Part shown: one piece after another, positions 41,604 through 49,221 of the stretch
Position numbering within the stretch: position 1 is the first letter of the stretch
Layout of the letters: each line of letters starts with the position of its first letter
From: Mesorhizobium_K marinum
GTDB taxonomy: Bacteria; Pseudomonadota; Alphaproteobacteria; Rhizobiales; Rhizobiaceae
Length of the DNA: 64,000 nucleotides
NCBI RefSeq assembly: GCF_040813715.1
Contig: NZ_JBFOCH010000001.1
Direction: 5' to 3' (one strand)
Notes under the pieces: model-generated
Databases searched by the model: none
Told to the model about the DNA's origin: nothing
Seen by the model: the letters and a program-made list of their open reading frames with translations, nothing else
Made by a program: the position numbers and the translations under genes

Positions 41604-42323
41604 CTACACCGCGTTGGCGCCGTGCCTAGCGACCGTCGTCGACAGCCGGTGCTTCTCGACCAGCAACTCGCACGCCTCCTCCAGCGCCTCGCCGATGTGC
41701 CTGAGAACCCGTCCGCGTGACCTCGGATAGACATGCAGTTCCGTCGCGGTCGGACCCTCGCCCCACCTCTTGTGCGTCCCCGACGCCATCCTGTGGACGA
41801 GCTTCGCGGCCTGCACCCGCTTGAACTCGGGCTTGCGCTCGGCCTGTGAGTCAGCAGCGATGATCATCTCGATGGCGACCCATGCGGCAACCACGGCAGT
41901 CGGGTCGATCTTCGCCTTCCTGAGCCTCGCCCATGCCGCCTTAGCGCGTTCCTGGGGAGAGAGTCCGCGCAACCGGAACGCCTCCACATGAGCCCCTGCG
42001 GCCTGATACAGGGACGCCACCCGGTCGACCGCATTGGCAACCCAAGGGTCCTCCCGATGGGCGGCAACCCATTCCACAGCAGCGCGTCGATAGGGGGCCA
42101 GCTCAGTGGCCGTGTAGGATGCCCGATGAGGGCTCCCGTGACGGGCGTAGTGGTCTGCATGGGACCGACACCAGCGCGTATCCAGGCCGTCCTGCGTGCC
42201 TGCCCGAGCCGGTCTGGAGCAACCCACGACGCGACACCGGCTGAACATGCTGCTCGGCTCTCCAGCACGAGCCTTCACCTCAGCCTTGCGTTGCCGGTTA
42301 CGAACCATTCTCTCAACGCTCAT
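41604..42323 (-). CDS. Cys/His zinc-finger-like island protein
   Basis: 239 residues. A probable metal site is formed by Cys30 and Cys35 (CRVVGCSRPARAG) with Cys52 and His55 in RWCRSHADHYARHGSPHR. The rest is helical and basic, with SPQERAKAAWARLRKAKIDP and the conserved-looking AAKLVHRMASGTHKRWGEGP. Such proteins occur upstream of the polymerase-like gene type in other islands, as here, where both are on one strand with a 20-base gap. DNA binding or priming is plausible but not shown. An alternative start is the ATG at 42308 (MVRNRQRK). Confidence 0.65.
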   Translation of the reverse strand: MSVERMVRNRQRKAEVKARAGEPSSMFSRCRVVGCSRPARAGTQDGLDTRWCRSHADHYARHGSPHRASYTATELAPYRRAAVEWVAAHREDPWVANAVDRVASLYQAAGAHVEAFRLRGLSPQERAKAAWARLRKAKIDPTAVVAAWVAIEMIIAADSQAERKPEFKRVQAAKLVHRMASGTHKRWGEGPTATELHVYPRSRGRVLRHIGEALEEACELLVEKHRLSTTVARHGANAV

Positions 42324-42331
42324 CAGACCTC

Positions 42332-42365
42332 AAAAATAGCCACCCCGCATCACGGCAGAAGCGGG
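42332..42365 (-). terminator. Possible terminator after the CBASS effector gene
   Basis: On the minus strand CCCGC and GCGGG form a short stem around a 12-base loop, followed after a few bases by ATTTTTG. It lies in the 113-base gap between the effector gene and the finger-protein gene. The stem is short and the T-run is offset, so this is a weak call. Confidence 0.35.
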
Positions 42366-42436
42366 CGTCTACCAAGGCGGGAGCGCTGGCATCAACAACA
42401 AAATGAGAATGTCAGTGTGACCCTAAGTCATGCCGC

Positions 42437-43048
42437 TCAACCCAAAACGCGGCGCACCTCGATGTCCCCGGTAGTTTTTCGGGCCGTGTAGTATCGGCCA
42501 GTAAGCGCGTTGCGGTCAGCATTCCAATCCATTTCAAGATAGGCTACGCCCTCGTGTGGCGAACTCCGGTGCTGAACTCGGGCCTTCGGATCGTTGTTGT
42601 ACGTGTACCACAAGCGATAGCGCGCAAGATCGCGAAAGGGTTCAAGAATGAAGCGGGTCGCCTCGGAGGAAGACTCGCCGGTCTTCATTGAGATCGCGGC
42701 GGAGAACAAGCCAAGCCTGATGGTGATGGTAGTCGGTATTTTGGGCAACTCTTGGCCCGTTTCGGGGTTCACCCAGGTCGAATGCAGGTGACCATTCCAA
42801 CTGCCGTTCAGGTCTGGAAACGTGAAGCGTTGAAGCGCCGGGACAATTCGGGCGAGGCGAAACCAGAACACCTCGGCCGATAGCGTCAGCACTGACCCCA
42901 CGATGAAGAGAGTGACTGACAGCCGCTGCAGAAATGTGCCGGGGTTGTCAGTGAACCAAAGATAGGCGCCCTCCGTCGCTTTAATCGTCACAAGTATCGC
43001 AATGGCCACGATGGCAAGCTGCGCCTTCCGGGAAAGCAAGAACCACAT
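42437..43048 (-). CDS. cap15: CBASS effector of Cap15 type (two TM plus beta-barrel)
   Basis: 203 residues from the ATG at 43048, which shares its A with the stop of the CD-NTase gene (TGATG); the longer frame to 43111 would overlap that gene by 64 bases and is rejected. Two TM helices (about residues 9-28 and 42-62) precede a beta-rich domain starting FPDLNGSWNGHLHSTW and running through ISMKTGESSSEATRFI, YRLWYTYNNDP, HRSSPHEGVAYLEMDW and LTGRYYTARKTTGDIEVRR. This order matches Cap15, a CBASS effector whose small barrel binds a cyclic nucleotide and whose TM part then disrupts the inner membrane, killing infected cells. Ligand identity cannot be read here. Confidence 0.83.
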   Translation of the reverse strand: MWFLLSRKAQLAIVAIAILVTIKATEGAYLWFTDNPGTFLQRLSVTLFIVGSVLTLSAEVFWFRLARIVPALQRFTFPDLNGSWNGHLHSTWVNPETGQELPKIPTTITIRLGLFSAAISMKTGESSSEATRFILEPFRDLARYRLWYTYNNDPKARVQHRSSPHEGVAYLEMDWNADRNALTGRYYTARKTTGDIEVRRVLG

Positions 43049-44070
43049 CAGTCGTCGCCGAGGTGCCAAAGAGCGAGGCGCACAAACTCCTGTGCTTGTT
43101 CGAGTGTCCAAGCCTGCCCGCCGAAGAGCGGTTTGATGTCGTTGATTTCGAGAAGCATGTAGGTGGCGAGGCCCGAGTTCAGACGCTCGGAAATACGTTG
43201 GAGAACGCGCTTCACCCGCATGTATCGATCGTCAGTTTCTACCAAAAAATGGTAGTCCTCGACGAGATAGACCAAGCATTCGATGAGAAAGGACGGGACC
43301 CGCCGCCGCAACAATCCATGCTCCTCCATGTCCGACTGCAACCGCTTGATGGAGCGCACGATCCGTTTGAATTTGAGGCCGGTTCGCAGGCGTTTGGCTC
43401 GACCATTCGCAATGTGCTGATCTGGATAGTTGAACGTCCAATGCCCAGTTGGGGACAGCAGCGCGACCCCGTCATCTTTAGTGACACCCGCTAGCCCAGC
43501 AGTGCGAATGTGGTGGAGCGTGAAGGTTGGGACCACGTCAACTTCAGAGCGGGTTCCCTCGTTGCCGGAAACCTTGATCGCTTTGCCGCCAGTGGCGTCC
43601 ACATTGCTCCGGCCAAACACCCTGTTGAGTTCGGACGTGATCTCGTCGCGCATACGTCCCAGGACTTCGGCGTACGTCACACCTGCATCCCTGTAGTCGC
43701 CCAAGATCATGGCGCTGGTCAAACTGACGCCTGGCGGCGTGTGAATGTGCAGCAACGGATGCTGGACTCGCAAATCGATGTCTGACTCCAGCCGCGTGTT
43801 TGTACGATTGGTGAAGCTGCCTTGTTCCACCAACAGAACTCCCTGAGCCGAAAGCCATCGGTTCTCCGACAGAGCATCTTTCACCATTCGTCTGGCGCGT
43901 TCGATACGCTGGCTTTCGCTCGTACTCTCACTTCTCTCCCAGTGTGTGAACCTGTCATTCCATGATGAGCGCCGACGAACGGACTCGGTAAGACCTCCAT
44001 ACAGGAGGTCGCTGAGACTGCGATCCGTGAATGACATTTCCGGTTGCCCCGACGATAGTTGCACCGTCAT
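43048..44070 (-). CDS. CBASS CD-NTase (cGAS/DncV-like nucleotidyltransferase)
   Basis: 340 residues. The nucleotidyltransferase core shows the GS motif VEQGSFTNRT (Gly84, Ser85), the metal pair in ESDIDLRV (Asp97, Asp99) and the third acid in SEVDVVP (Asp178), all intact. The helical second half includes GLKFKRIVRSIKRLQ and VPSFLIECLVYLVED, typical of CBASS oligonucleotide cyclases. It is expected to make a cyclic di- or trinucleotide on phage infection and so activate the adjacent effector. There are no cap2/cap3 or HORMA/TRIP13 genes, so this is a minimal two-gene system. The start is at 44070 or at MSFTDRSLSD, 11 codons later. Confidence 0.88.
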   Translation of the reverse strand: MTVQLSSGQPEMSFTDRSLSDLLYGGLTESVRRRSSWNDRFTHWERSESTSESQRIERARRMVKDALSENRWLSAQGVLLVEQGSFTNRTNTRLESDIDLRVQHPLLHIHTPPGVSLTSAMILGDYRDAGVTYAEVLGRMRDEITSELNRVFGRSNVDATGGKAIKVSGNEGTRSEVDVVPTFTLHHIRTAGLAGVTKDDGVALLSPTGHWTFNYPDQHIANGRAKRLRTGLKFKRIVRSIKRLQSDMEEHGLLRRRVPSFLIECLVYLVEDYHFLVETDDRYMRVKRVLQRISERLNSGLATYMLLEINDIKPLFGGQAWTLEQAQEFVRLALWHLGDD

Positions 44071-44373
44071 GTGGGTGCGACAAAATGCCCTTTCAAGATC
44101 GCCGACGCGCTCGGTCGATAGTTCCCAACACGCCAGTCTTGGTCACTTGCGTAGGCTTGCGCTCGCGACGCCGCTGGCCGCCATGCGCAACGGGAGGGTC
44201 CGATGAAGATGGACGGTGGCTGCTACTGCGGGAACAAGTCGGCTGCGACGCGGCAAACTCTATAGTCACTCTCACCTGGAGAACGATAATCGCGTATCGG
44301 AGCGGACGATCAAGGAAGGCCCAAAGAATCTATGATTGGCAGCAATGATAGAGCGTTGCGGCAAACCAGTCTT
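44071..44373. other. Divergent intergenic region between CBASS and a secreted-protein gene
   Basis: About 300 bases with no convincing gene. Several short frames cross it without a plausible start or composition. It should contain the leftward CBASS promoter and the rightward promoter of the secreted protein. No strong inverted repeat or operator is evident by eye. Confidence 0.5.
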
Positions 44374-44985
44374 ATGCGATGGTCCGCAGCTAGCCTGGCC
44401 CTCTCTCTACTTGTTGCGCCATCGCTGGCCGGACCCAAACAGGTTGCTTTGGGGGATGCTGGTGAAGTGGCTTTCGAAATTGATGCAGGCGAGAGAGCTG
44501 AGTACGCCAACGGCATCGCGCGGGCTGGCTACTTATGTCCAGAAGCCAAGGCGACAGTGACGGTATACTCCACTGGAGAAACGATCATCAGAAAAATCTG
44601 GTGCGGTGGGAAGGATGGGACCGACGCCGTAAATTCTGTGTATCGGGAAGAACGAGAAATGTTTGGTGGCAAAGTGTTAGCCATCAACCCTTACGCGATG
44701 AACCCGCCGACAACTAAACCACCCGCATGGATCGACGACCACCATGATCGAGAACAAATGGCGTCGGCCATTCGTCGTCAACACTACGACTGTCCGGAAG
44801 CCAAAACCGCTGACATCGCAGCAGGGCTCGATAGCGTCTTGCTACTAAAGTGCGGGCCAGCGGACGGCAGCGCCACGATTACGAATGGTCTAAGCTATCG
44901 AATGGATGTTCGTGCTGACAACTATGTCAGCCGATGGGATGAACCGGCTAGGTCTTGGTGGTCGTGGTTATGGGGCGAAGGTTGA
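44374..44985 (+). CDS. Secreted protein with duplicated Cys unit
   Basis: 203 residues from the ATG at 44374 (MRWSAASLALSLLVAPSLAG), a clear signal peptide cleaved near SLAGPK. The mature part has two related units. The first runs YLCPEAKATVTV to KIWCGGKDGTDAVNSVYR and the second YDCPEAKTADIA to LLKCGPADGSATITNGLSYR. Each has a CPEAK start and a later Cys, so one disulfide per unit is likely. The tail is Trp-rich (RSWWSWLWGEG). I do not recognise a family function. It is not obviously linked to CBASS, being on the opposite strand. Confidence 0.65.
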   Translation: MRWSAASLALSLLVAPSLAGPKQVALGDAGEVAFEIDAGERAEYANGIARAGYLCPEAKATVTVYSTGETIIRKIWCGGKDGTDAVNSVYREEREMFGGKVLAINPYAMNPPTTKPPAWIDDHHDREQMASAIRRQHYDCPEAKTADIAAGLDSVLLLKCGPADGSATITNGLSYRMDVRADNYVSRWDEPARSWWSWLWGEG

Positions 44986-45264
44986 AGCAGTGGATCAAGG
45001 CCGAAGCCAACCCGTTGTGCGTTAGGATGCTCGGAGTCGGCGATCAGCGGGTGCCACGCGCCGACGAGCGCGTTACTGACCTGTGAACCGGAAGGGGTTC
45101 GTTACGCTTTGACGTTTCCCACGGAGCAAGGCTCGGTCGTCCTTGCAGAGCAACTACATACCCCATGACGCGAGCGCCTGCTCTGCCCCCGCCCGATCGT
45201 CCCTGATGCGCAGGACGGTTTGCTTAGTGAGCCGGTCGGTGTTCGCATCAAAGGCTGTCCAGCC

Positions 45265-45927
45265 TCAATTTATCAGTCGCTGCACCTGAGATGCTGAGAA
45301 CGGCTGCCCGTTCGCGGTCGTGTGACCCATCTGTGCCAACTCAGCTGCGATCTCCCGCAGGCTCCTTGCCTTGCCCGTCTTGGGGCTCTTGCGGGCCAGC
45401 CGCTTGGCCTCCTTGATCAACTCGGGGCTGGACACGCGATAGCCGTGGTTGCCTTCGACGCGCCTTCCAAGCGCCTTGGAGGCCCGGTCACGCGCACCCC
45501 GGAGCTTCGCCACAAGCTGCGCCTTCTCGAACTCAGCGACAGCGCCGAGTATCTGCCGCACCATTGCAGCGGTCGGGGTGTCGTCTGTGAAGCTGTCCGG
45601 TGCATCAACCGGGGTCAACTCATAGCCGAGGCCCTGTAGCAGTTTGTGGCCCGCTATCTGCACCGCGAGGTCGCGGGCGAACCGGCTGGCGTTCTCAATC
45701 AGGATCACGCGCGCGCCGTTGCCAGCCATGTATTCGAGGAGGTCTTGAAAGCCGGGGCGCGTGTCAATCGGGTCGGCCCCGCTAACCGCCGCGTCGTGAA
45801 ACTCACGAACCACCGTGATCCCGTGACGCTTGGCGTAGGCGTCGATAGCCTGCCGCTGCCTCGGGGCGCTGTCACCATCGACATTCGTCCGGCTGGAGGT
45901 CCGAAGGTAAGCAACTGCTGTGGTCAT
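45265..45927 (-). CDS. Serine recombinase (resolvase/invertase type)
   Basis: 220 residues. The catalytic domain opens TTAVAYLRTSSRTNVDGDSA, with the nucleophile Ser in LRTSS, continues EFHDAAVSGADPIDTRPGF and has the Arg pair in ENASRFARDLAVQI. The E-helix GAVAEFEKAQLVAKLRGARD and a C-terminal helix-turn-helix (SLREIAAELAQMGHTTANGQPFSASQVQRLI) follow. The size suits a small resolvase acting on element dimers or an inversion site, rather than the large integrase type. The start at 45927 is followed upstream by a dyad that may be its binding site. Confidence 0.88.
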   Translation of the reverse strand: MTTAVAYLRTSSRTNVDGDSAPRQRQAIDAYAKRHGITVVREFHDAAVSGADPIDTRPGFQDLLEYMAGNGARVILIENASRFARDLAVQIAGHKLLQGLGYELTPVDAPDSFTDDTPTAAMVRQILGAVAEFEKAQLVAKLRGARDRASKALGRRVEGNHGYRVSSPELIKEAKRLARKSPKTGKARSLREIAAELAQMGHTTANGQPFSASQVQRLIN

Positions 45928-45974
45928 TCTCTGTGGCCCTATCCCCTGTAACGTAAGCCTTTAGGCTCAACGTT

Positions 45975-46002
45975 TGTACCTTGTACTTGAGAATTAGGTA
46001 CA
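45975..46002. promoter_or_regulatory. Dyad upstream of the resolvase gene
   Basis: TGTACCT (45975-45981) and AGGTACA (45996-46002) are exact inverted arms with a 14-base spacer that contains another TGTAC. They lie 48 bases upstream of the resolvase start. They could be an operator or a resolvase site. The rest of the gene-free 45928-46287 interval shows nothing clear. Confidence 0.4.
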
Positions 46003-46287
46003 GAGCAATGCTGTTTCGTAGTCCTAGAGAGCAACCTATTCGCCCCCCGTCCTCGTCGTCGCATCGACCGAACGCAGGCTGTCGTGCCGCGCGGAACGTC
46101 ACGGCAAACCGTCGAGGGTCACCTCATTTGCCAACGAGCGGAAACGCTGCGGGACAATCGTGGGGGCAGTCGAAGGGGGCACGGGGGTGTTTCGCGCGGT
46201 GCCGGTAATCAAATGGGCGCTCGGATTTTTCTACCAAACATTCCGACCCAGCTCTAAGGTCAGCGTAAGCGTTGCTTGGGGGAATAG

Positions 46288-47031
46288 ATGATTGAGTGGC
46301 TTCGGGAGACAGCTTCTGCCGTCTGGAATAGTGCGTTTTTCTGGCAAGCGATGGTGGCAATGCTCACTGCCGGTTTGACGGCTGCTGCAGCCTACGTCGC
46401 AGCAGGGCACAATCACTGGATGACCGAACGGCGGCTAGAGGCTGACCGGCGGCGAAATGCCGAACATCTCGCGGTCACTGTACTGCTCGTCCTTGACCCC
46501 TTCTTGATCGCATGCGCCTCAGTCGCGGCTGACGAGGGCGAATACGACCATCCCGGTGAACTGCAAATCACGACGCCCAAACCGACGCTTTCCATTCCAG
46601 CGGATGTGGATTGGACGTCCATTTCGGCAGACTTGGCTTTCCGCATTAGAAGCCTGCCGAACAAGCTCCAGTGGGCGGAACGGATCATTGGTGATGCGGC
46701 GGAATATGACCATCCCCCTGACTACACGAGCTTCTTTCAAGCGCGCAGAGAAGAACATGCCAAGCTCGGCCTGAGCGTGTTGGAGATCACAAACGAACTG
46801 AGACGCTCTTACGCGCTCTCTGCATTTGACGTTGTCGATGACACTGAGGACACGTTGCGGTCTGCACTCGCAGATGTCGAGCGAGAGCGTCTGGAAAACA
46901 TCAAGGCGCAAGCCGAGTGGAATGAGAGGATGGTGGCTCGCATTGCCGAGAGGGAGGCTGCCTTGGAAATTACGGGGCGTGGGGTGGTGGATGACAAGGA
47001 GACAGAGCCCCACTCGCCCGTCCAGAAATGA
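46288..47031 (+). CDS. Membrane-anchored hypothetical protein of the element
   Basis: 247 residues. One hydrophobic helix (FFWQAMVAMLTAGLTAAAAYVAAG, about residues 18-41) is followed by a charged helix MTERRLEADRRRNAEHLAVTV that may be a coiled coil, then a soluble domain with DADVDW-like acidic patches and the helical C-terminus LADVERERLENIKAQAEWNE. I recognise the general type from mobile islands but no function. It starts an apparent two-gene unit with the small membrane protein 77 bases downstream. Confidence 0.6.
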   Translation: MIEWLRETASAVWNSAFFWQAMVAMLTAGLTAAAAYVAAGHNHWMTERRLEADRRRNAEHLAVTVLLVLDPFLIACASVAADEGEYDHPGELQITTPKPTLSIPADVDWTSISADLAFRIRSLPNKLQWAERIIGDAAEYDHPPDYTSFFQARREEHAKLGLSVLEITNELRRSYALSAFDVVDDTEDTLRSALADVERERLENIKAQAEWNERMVARIAEREAALEITGRGVVDDKETEPHSPVQK

Positions 47032-47108
47032 GGGCGCTGGATTGCTGGTCTCCCCCTTGACGTCCTAGGAGCCGTCTGACCATCCTCCGAGCTGCGGGGG
47101 CGGGGCTG

Positions 47109-47501
47109 ATGAACAAAGAGACGTTGCTCGGGGTGGTTTTGATCGGCGGTGTCGTAGCCTACGCGTCGCTTGGGTTCGAGGTCGTCGAAACGCTGCCAAA
47201 ACACGCGATCGTCATGGCCGATCATGTGCAGCAGGAATTTGCCACTGTGCCCTGCATCCTCAATGGCAACACAACTGTCAGCTACATCGAGAACTTGAAA
47301 GGCTTCGTCGAGGGCGGCGAGCCGGCTAAGATACCAGCCTCGGTGACTGAAAGCACAATCGGTGAGGTCGAGGAGTATCAATTCAGCCCTGACGCGGAAT
47401 GTGCAAATGCCGGTGGTTTTGCCACACCTCGCTCTCTCGTCCTAAACCTCTTGGGCTTCAAGACTGAGCGGGTCGATGCTGATGGCAACATCCTCTGGTA
47501 A
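47109..47501 (+). CDS. Small membrane or secreted hypothetical protein
   Basis: 130 residues. An N-terminal hydrophobic segment (TLLGVVLIGGVVAYASLGF, residues 4-22) is either a signal anchor or an uncleaved signal. The rest is soluble with two Cys (VPCILNGN and AECANAGGF) that could pair outside the cytoplasm. No family was recognised. It ends 62 bases before the end of the convergent integrase gene. Confidence 0.55.
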   Translation: MNKETLLGVVLIGGVVAYASLGFEVVETLPKHAIVMADHVQQEFATVPCILNGNTTVSYIENLKGFVEGGEPAKIPASVTESTIGEVEEYQFSPDAECANAGGFATPRSLVLNLLGFKTERVDADGNILW

Positions 47502-47563
47502 GATCTGATTGCCCCTCAAGTAGCTATGTCCCCTCAGCTACGCCCTGTGAAGGATAAGAGCAT

Positions 47564-48745
47564 CTATCGCCCAAATACTTTTTCCAGCACTTCCTTCTGC
47601 TTTCCGTCCATCACATGGGCGTAGTGCTTCAAAAGCACCGCCACCTGTGTATGGCCGGTCAGGGACATTACCGTCCTGAGGTCCGCCCCAGACGCCACGA
47701 GACGGGACGCGAAAGCCTTCCTCAGGTCATAGGGTCGAACATCCCTCAGCCCAGCCGCTTTGAACACCTTCGCGGCGAACTTCTTGATGGTCGTCAGGTG
47801 CCCGGCCTCGCTGTGCCGGTGGCGTCCATCTGACGGGAACACGAACACGCTCTTGGACTTCTCGCCAGCCTCCTCGCGCATCCTCCTCAGGAGCGCCACG
47901 GCTGCTGCCTGTAGGGTCACACGGTGGGTCCGCCGCTGCTTCACGGTCAGCGCAGGCTTCGTCCACACGCCCGCCTCCAGATCAACATCCGTCCATCGCA
48001 TGGCGAACAGTTCCTGTGGTCGGCTCCCCGTCATCCACAACAGCCGCATAGCGTCCGCGTTCTGTCCGGGGTTGGCGTCTAGCGCCTTCAACAGGTCGTC
48101 AATCTCGGTGTCGGTCAGCAGCCGTTCCCTGTGTCGAGCTTCCGCCTTGGTGCTGCCCATCACAGGATTGTCGGGCCTGAAGCGCCCTCTCAGAGCCGCA
48201 GTGAACACGCTCGACAGGCCCGCCCTGACGTGGTTGTGCAGCGCCGGTCGTCGAGCCAGTTTCGCAAGGATGCGGTCAATGTCGGTGGCGGTCACATCCC
48301 GCACGAACCGTGTCCCGATGGTCGGCACGACATGGTCGCGCATCTGTTGCTTGAAGTCCTTGACGTACCTTGGAGCCCTACCCTTCGCTTCCATCGTCTC
48401 GGCAACCTCCTTGATCAGGTCGGCCACCGTCACCCCTGAGCGCTTCCGCTCGCGCTGCTTCTCTGCCGGGTCGTCCCCCGCCGCAAGCTCTCCGAAGCGC
48501 TGCTTGGCGATGGCCCTCGCATCAACAAGCTCGATCTGCTCGACAGGGCCAATCGTCATCTTCCTGTCGCGACCGTTGCCACCTCGAAAACTGTCGTCCT
48601 TCCACCGCATGGCGTAGGTCGGTCGTCTTCCTGGCCTGAGCCTAATGCCGAACGCCAACACCTCGCTGTCCCAAATCCACGTTTCGGTGCTAACGTCCTT
48701 GGGCAAGTCCCGCTCAACCAGCCGCTTGGTGATCTTCACGCGCAT
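47564..48745 (-). CDS. int: Tyrosine-recombinase integrase of the element
   Basis: 393 residues from the ATG at 48745 (MRVKITKRLVERDLPKD). Starts further up would translate through the arm-type repeats. The N-terminal DUF4102-like arm-binding region (VLAFGIRLRPGRRPTYAMRW) precedes a core-binding domain and a catalytic domain with Arg in TGSRPQELFAMRW, Lys in TVKQRRTHRV, the box II YDLRKAFASRL (Tyr where His is usual), LTGHTQVAVLLKHYAHV with the nucleophile Tyr. P4/tRNA-type integrase. It lies next to attR, as is standard, and is transcribed away from it. Confidence 0.92.
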   Translation of the reverse strand: MRVKITKRLVERDLPKDVSTETWIWDSEVLAFGIRLRPGRRPTYAMRWKDDSFRGGNGRDRKMTIGPVEQIELVDARAIAKQRFGELAAGDDPAEKQRERKRSGVTVADLIKEVAETMEAKGRAPRYVKDFKQQMRDHVVPTIGTRFVRDVTATDIDRILAKLARRPALHNHVRAGLSSVFTAALRGRFRPDNPVMGSTKAEARHRERLLTDTEIDDLLKALDANPGQNADAMRLLWMTGSRPQELFAMRWTDVDLEAGVWTKPALTVKQRRTHRVTLQAAAVALLRRMREEAGEKSKSVFVFPSDGRHRHSEAGHLTTIKKFAAKVFKAAGLRDVRPYDLRKAFASRLVASGADLRTVMSLTGHTQVAVLLKHYAHVMDGKQKEVLEKVFGR

Positions 48746-48778
48746 TGTCGATCCGTCTCCCGATAGGGGGACCCTCAT

Positions 48779-48855
48779 GGGGACGCGCTGGGGACGTTCG
48801 GTGCCTTTGACGTACACCCTGCGTTCACGCGCTTTCAGGGTCCTATTTGGGGACG
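48779..48855 (+). repeat. Right arm-type repeats TGGGGACG (three copies)
   Basis: TGGGGACG is found at 48779-48786, 48790-48797 and 48848-48855, with an imperfect copy near 48765. The second copy continues to GGTGCC after three bases, as does the left-end copy at 39798. The spacing of 11 bases between the first two is about one helical turn. Confidence 0.6.
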
Positions 48856-48957
48856 TGTAGATGCGGTGGGTCTACTTTGCAAGCCTTGGGCTGCATGGCC
48901 GGAAGCCTTGCACTGCATAGTGTCTCGATGACACCGGCAGGGTGAAACCGACACAGC

Positions 48958-49002
48958 TTCCTAATCTGTAGGTCGCAGGTTCGATTCCTGCCGGGATCAC
49001 CA
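48958..49002. repeat. attR: 45-bp tRNA-Arg 3' fragment
   Basis: Exact copy of 39693-39737. Only the 3' part of the tRNA is present (the bases before it, ACACAGC, do not match), so it is not a second tRNA gene but the displaced original end. Confidence 0.93.
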
Positions 49003-49221
49003 TTCAGTCCGGCGATTTTCAAGTCTCACGGTGGGCTCGGGAAAAACGCCGTGATTTCCGGTGCTTGGCAGGGACTACCCTCCAACTTTTGGGACAGAGA
49101 CGCGTCCGGAACCGGGATTCAGGCGAATTCTTGTCAGATCGTCTCTCTAGGCCGCGAGCGTGTCCAATAGATTTCGGCGCCGATGATCTCCAACGGCCGT
49201 AAAACGCCTGTTGAAGCGGGC

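Larger units (their letters stand above)
39693..48957. mobile_element. 9.27 kb integrative element in tRNA-Arg(CCT) carrying CBASS
   Basis: The element is bounded by 45-bp perfect direct repeats of the tRNA 3' end (39693-39737 and 48958-49002). Contents from left to right: a probable 53-residue protein, a polymerase-like protein, a Cys/His finger protein, Cap15-type effector and CD-NTase (all leftward), a secreted protein (rightward), a serine resolvase (leftward), two membrane proteins (rightward) and a tyrosine integrase (leftward) near the right end. Arm-like TGGGGACG repeats lie at both ends. There are no capsid, conjugation or relaxase genes, so it would need a helper to move between cells; integration itself looks self-sufficient. 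Confidence 0.92.

Noticed and set aside
48958..49002. Second tRNA-Arg gene
   Set aside because: Only the 3' 45 bases are present, without the acceptor 5' arm or D arm; it is attR.
39661..49002. Prophage or conjugative element
   Set aside because: No capsid, terminase, tail, relaxase or type IV secretion genes are visible in the 9.27 kb.
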